Shown: positions 1 to 11,500 of the stretch, piece by piece
How the letters are laid out: every line of letters begins with the position of its first letter
Position numbering within the stretch: position 1 is the first letter of the stretch
From: Camarhynchus parvulus
Lineage: Eukaryota; Chordata; Aves; Passeriformes; Thraupidae
NCBI RefSeq assembly: GCF_901933205.1
Contig: NC_044574.1
Location: 19,515,733 to 19,579,732, forward strand
Direction: 5' to 3'
DNA: 64,000 bases
Notes under the pieces: generated by a model
Seen by the model: only the letters and a program-made list of their open reading frames with translations
Told to the model about the DNA's origin: nothing
Databases searched by the model: none
Program-made: the position numbers and the translations under genes

Positions 1-3000
1 TAATCCTTACCCTTTCCAAGAATTTCTGTAAGAGGATTCCTGGAAAAGAGTATCTTCCTTCTATTTTTCAGTTTCCACTTTGCAACACAGGGGACTTTGA
101 AATATTTATTATTTCCCAGTGGATTTTTTTCTTTGATTTTTTCCCCCTGGATCTCATATAGATTTCCAGCACAAATAAGAACCTTTGACAACAATCTCCT
201 AGGCTACCTGCTGTATGAATGATTAGTTTTAGTTTTAATTAATTGTTATTTTTGTTATTGTTGTTGAATCTGCTACCTTTCTTTGATTCTTCATAGTTCT
301 TTTATTGTAGAAGCTGGGGAGCAACCTATCCAGTCAGCACATGAAAGTCAGATGTCAGCATATACCATACTCTGTTTTCTCTTCAATCCATATTGTAATT
401 AATATCTTTTTTCAGATTGAAGAGTCCTTAGTCTGTTTAGTAATTTCTTGCACAGAAACTGAATGATATCTTTGAGCATTCTTGTCTGCAGCTTTTACAT
501 ATCAGCTGTCACTTCAAATGCCTTTGTCAATTATATCTGAGGTATTTTAATCCATGAACTAATGCTGACAAACCTTTTTTATTCTATTACTCAACCAGTG
601 CTGACTGAGTGATTCTTTCAAATATTGAAGGACTCTTCCTTCATGACATCACATGATAACATTTTTAGAATTTATTATTTAAACTCATCAGAGACTATCT
701 GAATGAAAATCCAACCCTCTGTCAGTTTTTAAATGGCTAATGCTTTTCAAAGCATTACCTGCTCCAGATCCTGCCCACCTCACCAGCTGTAGTCTTGCTT
801 AAAATATTATCCCACAGTGATTTAAATTAGACATAATCCATTGAATTAAATGTATTGTAATAAGTCCACTGATTTCAAAAGAGACAATGATTTGAGCTTT
901 TGTTCATAATATATACCACAAATTCAGTATTATAAAAGATTCAGTATAAATGTAATATGAATACATTTATGCTTGCCATTTTTAGCTATGTAAAACAGTC
1001 AGTGCTTGAGTAAGTGTTGCACTATTGTGTTCTGAGTTTTTATTGTGTGGATGTCCTTAATCTCAAGATTATGACTAGCTCATTTAAACTCCTGCCTCAT
1101 AATGGTAATTTAATGTCTGTGCTACACTGAAAATATCCAATATGAACAAACTAGTGAATATTAAAAATGTAATCAATTACTGAAGTAGGAAAGCTTTACC
1201 TTTAGTAGAAAATAATTTTTGCACAGCAAAATACGGTATGTGGAAAGGGTAACTTAACATTGGAGTACAGAAGAGAAGTTTTATTAAAGCCGTTAAAGTT
1301 CCATCTCCTCTTACTGCAGTGAAAAGAATCAAAAACACAACCTCCTTTTGTGTAGGAAAAAAAAGTAAAAAAGACTGAAAAGCATGCTTGGATCTATGGA
1401 ATGGAGAGTTGATGGACAGGTAAAAGAGGAGTTGGAAGCTAAAAGAAAAGAATATATTAAGTATCAAGAGACTGCAGGGGAGAATGTGAAGGACATACTG
1501 AAAAGAAAATGTTCCTGCACCAATACTTTGTGATTGTAACAAAAATAAATATATGGCTTTTAAGAATGAAGAGGTCATATAAAATATTAGTTTGTTTTGC
1601 TTATATATTTGAAGGATGCAATTATATATTTCTGTTTCCTGAGTTCTCCTAGATTTGCCTGCCTGCCTGAGAAAGAAGTAGTCATCCTATAACCCAGAAT
1701 GGCACACAGCAAGTCACATAATGTTAGAAATTTGTCATTTCAAATCACTAAAAGAAAGTAAGGAAAGAGTTTTAGAAATCACCTTATCCCTGAATGAGAG
1801 GGAAAAGGAAGGAACATGGCCAATTTACAATTGAGGGGTTTTTCACTCCCTTCTCTCTGGAAGGTTGCTGTTCTCTTACATGCATCATGCTGAGGACCTA
1901 ATTTCTTTCTATACCTCATTACTTAACATCTTTTTTTTTCTAATCTATGTCTTATGTACCAGGTATGGCAAATCAGTTTTAAATGATTTAATGTCTGAAA
2001 AATAAAGCATATAAAATTTATTACACCCATGAAGGCAAGCATGTGTAAGCATATCTTTCATAAATGGCACAAATAAGCTGATTGACAAGGTTGTCTGTGG
2101 GACCAATGTCACTTGTGCTAGAGTATTCATTTTGGAGAGAATTAAAGAGGGAAATTTAGGATTTGCATCAGTTTCTATGAGAAACAGTAAGATCCTTTTT
2201 TCCTTATAACTAATTTTTGTTTAGTTTCATCAGTGTCTCTTTTTCTTATCATGAGTTCATAAATGTTATGCACTATGTAACCAAGAATGGGACAGGCCCT
2301 GATGAAACCTGTCAGAGAGCTTGTTTCTTTTCATTTGCCCAAGCAGTATTCTGGAGTCAGAACAGCCACTGCAGCCATTGGTATTGTGCCAGAATGAATC
2401 TGAATAAAATGATAAGATTTAACTGAAGGTTTTTTAAGGCATTGAGTCCATTAGTCTAACACAAATCTGCAGAGAGATTTGCAGATTCATCTGTCTTTGA
2501 ATTAAAGGAAGAAAGGAAGCAGACAAAAGAGAAAGTTATATAGCTAAAATTAGATATGATGACAGATAGCAAATCTCTAGCCTTTATCAAACAGTTTAAA
2601 CTTCTTTCCTGATGGTATTTCGGCTAAAAAGAAAACTCTCTGCCTTAGGAACAAAATTATAAATGCATTGTGTGGGAGGATTATGCGGAAAGTCTGGCAT
2701 CTACTTGATAACCTCATGAAATTCTGCCAGATCTGTCCCATTCAATACTGACCAGGCATGAGAGGACTATAGTTTCATTTTCAGGAATGGATTCTAGGGA
2801 CTTAGTTTATGCTGAATTTAATTTTTTAAAATATTATTCTTTCCCTTATTTCCCTCCACTTTGGCAGTTAAAAGCAAGGAAAACTTAACATATGTTTTCA
2901 CCTTACACATTTCCAGAACTCTACAATTATTCAACCAGTTGAAGTCTGCAGGTTGATTTCTTCTGAAGAAGAAAGAGTCACATTTTCAGAAAAATTTTCA

Positions 3001-4041
3001 GAAATGTCAAATTTTTGAAAAACCTTTTTGATAGGCTGTTCTGGAGCAATAAGTAGGAAAAAAAGGAAATCCCAAGAAAGACAAATGTAAAGAAAAAAAA
3101 AACAAGTGAAACTTGTGCTTATTTTGGCAAAGACTGTTGTTATGTCAAGTCACAGTAGATGGTGCTGATGGGCTGGAAGGCATAAATTCATCCTTTTGGG
3201 TCATACTCTGATGAGGCTGTTTTATAGAAACTTATATAAATAAGCACTATTTGGTGTAAGTAACCATCAACTCTATTTGCTATTCACACATTGTCACTAC
3301 TACATCTGATATTCACTGGATTTAATTGATTCAGCTGGTATTAATGATGATGTCCTACTACTCATCCTTCGCTAAGAGATAATCTTTTTTTTACTAGAGG
3401 AAAGCATCAGTGGAAAAATTATTTTTAATTTCCTACAATAATAAATGAAAGCAGGGGAAGATTTTTTGGATATGGAGGGAACTGTGTGCAGTTTGATGGG
3501 ATAACTGAAAAGCATATTGATAGCAGCATTAACTCTGCTGGTGCTTTGTGTGTTCTTACTGCTGTTCTTTGCATTATGCAGCTGATTTGGTCTGACAGAA
3601 AGGGATCTCTCCCATGTTTGCTGTGCCATAAAAATGCTGAAAACATCCTGCTGACCTAGCCAATTGGTAACAGCATTACTGGATATCTGCTATGGTCCCA
3701 TTGTATTAATGGCATCTTCTATCCTGAGATGATGACGAGGGAAAAACCTCCTTGAAATCAAGTTAGTGTAGCTGCAGACTTATATTTACAGTTCAATGAA
3801 ACTGAGTGAAACATTTAATTTAAAGCAAAACCTACCTTCTGGAACACACAACAGAAGTATAAAAAAAATAGTACCATATGCAGGAGAAACTATGAATACC
3901 TACATAGAATTTATGCTGGCAGATACTAGATAGTTCACTTTCTAAGTAAAATGCATTAATATAAGAAGTTACTGCACAAGTGTTTCAAAATATATTAATG
4001 ATCATCATAGCTGTTGTAACTTTTCCTTATCTTCTTTCTAG
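1..4041. other. AT-rich stretch without recognised gene
   Basis: I see no exon, RNA gene or repeat family that I can name here. Open frames on both strands are under about 135 codons and carry no motif that I recognise. If the exons proposed at 4042 and 4877 are real, the upstream part of that gene would lie here or beyond the left edge, but I could not pick its exons with confidence. Confidence 0.6.
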
Positions 4042-4889
4042 AGCTGACCAAAGCCAAACTCCTGTATTTGATGCATCAGAGGGATATAAAGTCCTCTTAA
4101 CTTGCAGAAAAGAGTGCTCTAATTATGGAGAAAAACTGTACTCTAACATGGGTCTTTCACCCGTGCAACTTCTTGCACTGTTCATGAACTCTGACAAGTA
4201 ATTGCCCAGGTTTTACCTTGGTAGGAATTGAAATGTAGAAAAAACCCTCTTTTTTGTGTTATCAGTCAGGTTGTGATAGAAATGTGAAGGTTTTATTTTA
4301 TTTTGCCTCTGTCTGTTACTTCAGCTTGCTGGTTTTTGTTTTTCTCTTCCTTTTTTCCTTGAAGGAAGAAGTGTGTAAGTAGGTACACTAGACTAGGACT
4401 CTGGATATCAGTCCCCTAGCTTTTGTGAGACTTTCAATGTCTAAGATTCCTAACTCCCTGCCTCACTCCCAACATTTCTGCACTTTTCCCTTGTTGGATG
4501 TTATGTTGGTAAGTCGTTCAGTCCAGGAACTTGAAATCTATGAATGCAAAGTACTAAGTGACTCCGTGATAATTGTAAAATCCAGTACGTTGTATATATA
4601 TATATATGTATATATATACTGTATATATATATATTTATATTTACTGTAATAGTAAAATCCACCCACTGCTATTGCTTTGGTAAGACAACTCTATGTCTTA
4701 AGTCCATGCACATTTGCAGCAGTGCTTTAAGTACTAAAGACAATAAAGCTGAAACCAGGTCGTATATTATGTGGAGTAATACTTCCTCTACACTTGCCTT
4801 CTGAGAGTGATAAAAGCTATTAACTTTGTATGTGAATGTCATTTAAATTTTGCATTCCTTTTTTTTTTCTCCCCAGTGATCAACAGTAA
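4042..4889 (+). CDS. Candidate last two coding exons of an unidentified gene
   Basis: The proposed exon 4042-4197 follows a strong acceptor (pyrimidine run ending TTCTTTCTAG). It is open in the frame that reads ADQSQTPVFDASEGY and, near its end, LLALFMNSD. A possible donor GTAATT starts at 4198. It is weak, because the exon ends in A rather than G. The next acceptor is very strong (T-run then CTCCCCAG, ending at 4876). Joining 4197 to 4877 keeps the frame and adds NDQQ before a TAA at 4887-4889, followed by a UTR with a poly(A) signal. Without splicing the frame stops at 4199-4201, so the first exon could instead be terminal. The first exon would begin with the last base of a split codon, so upstream exons are required. 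Alternatively an ATG at 3980 gives a hydrophobic, signal-peptide-like start that reads through the acceptor. I do not recognise the protein, and the whole model may be chance. Confidence 0.3.
4591..4645. repeat. (TA)n microsatellite, interrupted
   Basis: Runs of TA broken by TG and CTG, lying inside the intron proposed between 4198 and 4876. Likely length-variable between individuals. Confidence 0.85.
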
Positions 4890-5140
4890 ATTAAACCACT
4901 ACGTGGCTTGTTTTTACAGATGAAGAGAGAATTGAAAGCAGTGCATGAGGGAGCTTTTTATTCCTTAAGACCTCACAGAAACCAATTTCAGTGAATGAAC
5001 CTTCTAAAAGAATAGTAACAGAACATTTAAAATGTATTCCTCTACAACTCTGTCTGTATTTTCTTTATCTGACTTTATGAGGATGTTATTATGTTTGTAC
5101 ATATATGAGAATAAATGTGTTCAAAATTACACAGATTTTG
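4890..5140 (+). terminator. Putative 3' UTR and polyadenylation site
   Basis: An AATAAA hexamer lies at 5110-5115, about 220 bases after the proposed TAA at 4887-4889. It is followed within about 25-50 bases by T-rich and CT-rich sequence (GATTTTGCTCTCTCTTC), as expected downstream of a cleavage site. Isolated AATAAA motifs are common in AT-rich DNA, so the call rests on its place after the strong acceptor at 4876. Confidence 0.35.
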
Positions 5141-5362
5141 CTCTCTCTTCTCAGCTAGTTGTATTATTTTTAAATCAATTAAGTGCAGTGGCAGGCCACT
5201 AAGCCTGTCTGTGATATTGTGTCTTTGTCAGCAGTTTACTTATGTCTTTCCTAATTAATTAAATGGGAAACAGTGAATGGCTGATGCACTGCTATGCATG
5301 GTATGTAGGACAAACCACACCTGCCACTGTGCATAAAATCTGCTTAATGCACATGATGCAAG

Positions 5363-5376
5363 CACACACACACACA
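5363..5376. repeat. Short (CA)7 tract
   Basis: About seven CA units in unique sequence. Too short to be remarkable. Confidence 0.7.
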
Positions 5377-5460
5377 GCATATTGTGCATGTGTGTAGATA
5401 TTGTGAAGAGTTAATTCCTTGCCAAGGTATTTGCAGCTTGTCTTTCTTTTTGAGCACACT

Positions 5461-5589
5461 AGCCCTTATCTTGCATTTTCTTCAGTTTATTTACAGAATT
5501 TTTAGTCTGCTTGCTCTGGCTTAAGAATCTCCTGAGCAAGCAGACTGAAAATTCAGTAAACAAGCTGAAGAAAACTTGAGATAAGGTGC
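5461..5589. repeat. Long imperfect inverted repeat (hairpin)
   Basis: The left arm 5461-5519 and right arm 5531-5589 are reverse complements at about 47 of 59 positions by hand comparison, separated by only 11 bases. The inner part is nearly perfect: AGTCTGCTTGCTC in the left arm pairs with GAGCAAGCAGACT in the right arm, and TTTTCTTCAG pairs with CTGAAGAAAA. Several mismatches would be G-U pairs in RNA. CTAG occurs at both outer flanks (5459-5462 and 5597-5600). It could be an inverted duplication, a small foldback (MITE-like) element, or a source of a hairpin RNA. I recognise no known family. Confidence 0.8.
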
Positions 5590-5599
5590 AAAATATCTA

Positions 5600-8500
5600 G
5601 AAGAAACAAGAGCTGTACAGTTCAGAAGACTGAACTAAACTTTCAGGATTGTGGATTTTACATAGTGTGCAAAATATTTTTCCTTATAATGTATATAGGC
5701 TCCACCACTCAGCTGTTTTCTTAACATGTAAATTAAATACTAACAAACCCTAAAATGTTAGTATCTGCAAAAATTTGACCTCCCCACTGCACACTGCTCA
5801 CCATCTGCTTTACATCTTCACTTTATTGTCTACAATTAAGCTTACCATTGTAAGCCACAATGCTTTTCTATTTTTCAATTGCAACTCAGGATCTGTATTT
5901 CAGTTTATTTTTGGCCTGAAAACCAAATGAAGAGGTAGCATTGTGCATTGGTATTTTCTGATTCAGTCTCCAATTTCAGTTTTCTTTTGCCTTCTCTACA
6001 TGTGGGGATGAAAAAGAGTTTTTTTCCCTTTTGCTTTAACATCTACCCACGCCCTCACTAAAAGGACTCAAGCTCTAAAAGGGCTCAGGCTCAATCATAG
6101 CTCCCACATTTCCTTTTCAAAAAGTGCCACTGAAATTAACAATGCTGAAAAACCTCCCTAACTGCCATTAATGCCTTCTGCAAATGCAACAACTAACAAT
6201 GAAATGGTTACTTCTGTGCGCAGACTTCTGTAAGCATCCTCAAGTCCAGCCTTGGCCAAGACCTGAAATGGCTTCTGAATAATGCATTTATCTCTCAGGG
6301 AACACCATTCTATTTTAGAACAGAAGAAGCCATGTGAACTTATCACACTGCCCCTTCCTTCACAATTTTTTTGCTGCTTGACATGTCCCCTAGGCAGATT
6401 GTGTGAGACAGACCTTTCCTCTCTAAAATTCTGCCATTTTTGGCAGCCTTCTGACATATACTCTATTCATTGCCTGCATTTATTGGATCTCAGCTGAACC
6501 ATTCTCAACAGCCCATATTTTGCTGTTACATTCCTCATCCTGCTATCACCCAGCTCTGTAACTCTATCTTGTGTAACAAAATATTCTCACTTGCGAAGAA
6601 GAATGGTATGAAAAAGAGCATAAACAGACTTTCCCTTAAATCTTTACATAAGTCTCTTGTGTAAGAGCCTGGGGGGAGGTAAGAGGTGCAAACACATGCC
6701 CTGTGGGCGATATTCCAGCCTCCAGGCTGGGATTATGACAAGGACATTTAGACAGCCTGCTTGACAGACTGGTTCAACAAGTCTCTTTAAATGCAAGTAA
6801 AGCTTTTGTATCATCCTACAAGATTTTATCTTTTTCCAGATCACCCTCTGTATCTAAATATTTATTGCTGGTCTCTCTGTTCTGCTTTCCTTTTCCAGGT
6901 CTGTCTGAGCATCCTGTGCTTTATCACAGAAAGTGCACTAAGCCTTGTGTAGACCTTTTGCACAGTTCTTGTACTTCAAAATGAAAAAAAAAGTTTTCAT
7001 ATTTAACAAGTTGTGCACATTTCTGTACAATTTTTATCTCTAGTGTTGAAATTGTAGAACTCATTATGGTGGGATATTGTGAATGTCAAAAGGAACTTGT
7101 ATTAGGAAAAAGATTAGACATATTTAGGGAGGATAGTACACATGTAGCTAATAAACAAGGCAGAGGCACAGTTTCTAGTTTAGGAAGTCTTCAAACTTTT
7201 GAACAATTGCAAAAGCCAAGTTGTTCCGAGGGACAGTTCGTTCTGAGGTTTCTGCTGTTCCTTTTTTCACCTGATAGCTTAATAGAAAATTTTGCAATAT
7301 TTTGCATGATGAGGTGTTTACTTAAGACTTGTCCAACAAAGAAAGCATAAAATTTAATTTTTAAAGAGGGTATTTTAATGTCAGGTTTAGTAAATTTAGG
7401 CCATATTTCAAGGATCTACTATAAAAACTATCAGTAACACTTATTTTAAACATAGAAGCTTTAAAAAAAATTAAAACAGAGCTGTCTGTACAGCATTCAT
7501 AGATGAAAATATATATTTTTGGATTTGTATAGGCTACATAAATGGATACATCATGCATAAAAAATGATACTTGTTTTCCCATTACTCATTATAAGGCAGT
7601 GTTGTCCAATGAGAATAAACTAGGTTAGTAACCTGCTTCTTCAGCAATTTACCTTCACAGTTGATTCCAGCTGCAACAAAAAGATAAATCATATACAAAC
7701 ATTTCCAGATAGCCAAATTACAAGCAATTTAGATTTTTCTCTTTAGAATTGTATATCACATTTGTAAGATCTTTTTTCCATATCATAGTCTTCTGTTGTA
7801 ACTCCTTTTGGTAAAAGTTATTGTAACCTTAGTGCCTTGCTAGCAAAAATTACACAGAGGACATTTCTCCTCTGGAAAATGAGTTAGTGTTTTGACCTTG
7901 TTTTATTTATCTACATCTTTTTATAAAATGTTTTCAGTATGGTCACCTAATTAAACCCAGAGGTCATGACCTGCGTGACTACTTGTATTTTCAAAACAGT
8001 TGCCGAAAAATTCAAGCTGAACTTATTATCTGTAAAATATGTATAAAAATGTGCTTACTAGGAAAACTTATTGGATGGGCATACTGTTTTAAAATATTTT
8101 GAGAATAAGGTCATAATTCATGAAAACTTTCAAACTACAGACACTTTATAACAGGGTGTATAAAAGTCTCCTCTTTCCTACTGAAGAAGTTTTATTAATT
8201 GTGGGCTCATAAATGTGCTTTTGAGACACAATGCTAGGTACTTTTGAGACACTTATGTAATTGAAGGACAATTTATGTGAAAATTAGATGACTGTGTGCA
8301 TTACCACTACCTCCACCACCTTGCTTTATGCACTTTGACATAGAAAGTGATGACACAGAACTCCTTTTCCTCCTTAAAACTTATATGACTCAGGTTATAA
8401 TAATGTCAATAAATGCTGTCCAAATCACTCTCCAAAACAGGGTAGCCATCATTCATACTGGGAAAATTCCCTCTGCTAGGAACAGTCTTCGGTCCATGCT

Positions 8501-11500
8501 GTTTCCTGAGCATTTCACTGGCATTTTTGGGAAGATTGTTGTTCGTCCATACATACATTTGTCTATACAGTAAATAAAGCCAGCCCTACATCTTGTCTCC
8601 AAGACCTGATCAGTTTGCTAAAGCAGCTGTAGTCTAACAAAGCTCCAGACATCTATCTTTTGGACATAAAATAGAGTTGTGAGATTAGAAACCTTCTACT
8701 CTGAGTGTCTGATATTCCCGGGGGACAAGGAATCCCAAGTTCTGGACCACTTGTGATTTTATTTATTGATTCTTATTGCAGAAGGATAAATAAGCCATCC
8801 CCAAAAGAACAATAGAACCTTGTTTCCCCTTCCTTTCTGAGAACAGCTTAATGTCTGGCAATATTCAATTTTATCTTGCACATCTGCTGACTGCTTGGCT
8901 TATATATCGTTATGTAGACTTTCTGCTTTAGATATCCTTATAAATCCTTTCTAACTGGTGGTACAGTCTCAGCTACATAGGTTGAGAAAAATCTCCCTGT
9001 CATGTGAGTTACTGCTGTTCAAATAGGCCATGATTTTGTGGACAGAACATCTTTCCTGGGGTATTTGAGTTGATATTTTGAGAATATATTTTGAGTTGAT
9101 ATTTTGAAACTGATGGGGGGCTAGAATAGACATTGTTTACATCCTGGAGGAACACCCAAAGGTACAATGAAATAAGTGAAAAAAAAATTAATTTAAAAAA
9201 AGGGTTCTTGCTGCCATCAAGACTGATTTGTAAATAATGGAGCAATATTGGACTGTGAATCTCAGTCTCATTTAGTTTTAAGCCCAGACAAGGGCAGGAT
9301 ATCACCCACTCCCTTTTCTTTTGCATAGAGTGAGGTTTGGCTTAGCTGTCCTTTGCACTACTATCTAGTTGTTTAGATTGTCTAAACATGGACAATTCCT
9401 CCCATTCAAGTGATTTAGGGATCTAGAGGGCAATTCAGATCACCAAAACCTCCTGTAAGGTGTTGTATAACATTAGCCATGGAAATATTTGGACCCTTTG
9501 CTAAATATTAAGCTGTGTTCATATTTGAAAAATTCAAGTCTCTTTAAGACTGTGCACAGCATTATTAAAATCTACTCGTCTGCTTAAATCCCTCAGGCCT
9601 GAGTTATTCCTTTATATGGAGCTACTGCACACTGGAAACAGCTGCTGTCAGTAAAAACAGCCTATCTGAAAACCTACAAAGCTTCACAAGTCTTAACAGC
9701 TTAACAGACCACTACAGAACAGAGGTGTGAAGTTTACTGAAGTCCAATTGATTAAAGTCACATGCCAGTCTTAGCTGGAAAGCAAAGAAAAGAGGTATTT
9801 ATAAATATTTGGAAAAGTCTTTCAAACAGAGTTGGCAAGTACAGCTTCCTTGAAGATTTCTCTGTCTTTGTTGTATTGGGATAGATCTGTAAGTAATTTA
9901 AGATAGTAAAGATCCATCATTTTCAAAAGTACATCTGGGCTTACAGAAGCTGAGACTCTCACCCTGTGAATTTTAGAGCACAGCAGGGGCTTATTTCGTA
10001 TCCATAAAATACCCTGCTGTGAAGTTAAAATTATTGCCTGACAATCACATGCATTTTTAAAAAAAGAGTCGTATCAACCATTTGGCTCATGACCACAAGT
10101 TTATCAAAAATAAATTTTTCAAAATGTCAGGGAAAAATGTCCAGTTGGGGAAGATATTTTGATTTAAGTAGAGCAATTGTTCTTTCTCGAAATTTGCAAT
10201 AGCACAAGTCCAAATTAAATTAGTAGCAACCAGAGACTATGATGCAGCATAGTACAGTTTTTCAAAACTCCCGGGTAACTAGAGAAATCCTCTGTTGAAA
10301 TTCAAGGTTTTATTTAATTTCAATCACTGTTGAATCAGAAGTTGCCTTTATATATTCGCATTAAGGGCTGCCATGGGTACCATTTTGTTTGTGGAGGAAA
10401 TGGTGCAGACCTTCAGAGAAGATCCTTTCACAGTCAGACCTGGTTCTTACCAAGCTCAAGGTATCTAGCTGGGGGTAGATGTGACAGATACAGAAGGAAG
10501 AATAACAACCAAATGAGATTTTTATTTTAAAATTATTAGAATAATATTTGCAGGCATGGAGATTTTAGATAAGAGAGTATAGAGTATGGAAACCCTAACA
10601 GGTATTCTACAGTAATTGCTGACTGATAAACTGCCAATGTAAGGAAAAACTCTTTTCTTATAAACCTTATAATATCCTTCCTTTAATAGACAACTTGCTT
10701 GAAAACTTCCAAAGATATTGCCTGAGAAAGGCCCAAGATGCAATTTTATTCCTCTTTTTAAATTTTTTTTCTTTTGGTGGAATTGGTTTTTAAAAGAGTT
10801 CAAAATATTATCCATGCAATACCAGATAGTCAAACGGTGCATTAATAAATTATTGAATCATTATCTGTAATTACTTTCATAACTCTGAAGCTGAAGGGCC
10901 AACATAGGTGAAGGTTTGTATTTCATACAAATAATTTTGAATAAAGAAATAGGTTAGAATCTGAAAGAAAATACTATTCTGATATTCAGGGGTCCTATTG
11001 TTTTTGAATTTTAGCTCCTTACTCTAAAAGCTTGGATAGGAGGCAAAAATTGTGAAAAGAAAATAGTTTGTTACAGTGGTCTTTCATTATGAAGGTTGAA
11101 ATAGATATAAGAATGGTTGCAAACACCCACTTAGATCTAACACAAACAGAAAAGGGTGGTGGATGCTCTGAATTTAAAGGCTTTAAGAGATGATCTCAGA
11201 GGTTTCTGCAAATGCAAGCACGGTTCAGCTGGTTGTATTTCCTTCCCAAAAGTTCCTGGGTTTGTGTGTCTTTTGTGAAAGTTAAAATGTGTCATAAATA
11301 CTAATGATTAGTCTCAGATTGATCTGTGATTAATTTTGCTCATGCTAGGAGAATGGTTCTTTACCTGAGGGTGTGTTCTTGGACACTTGTGTCACTGCTC
11401 ACAGTGCATACTGACACAAACAGTGTAAGTCCTATGAAAAAAAATAACAAGAACAGAGATTTGAGTTTAGTCTGCAAAAACCTTTATTCTTCTCTCCTTT

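Noticed and set aside
3980..4201. Single-exon secreted peptide from ATG 3980
   Set aside because: The signal-like hydrophobic start is translated from a splice-acceptor pyrimidine tract, which gives Phe/Leu/Ser-rich peptides by composition. Kept only as an alternative to the two-exon model.
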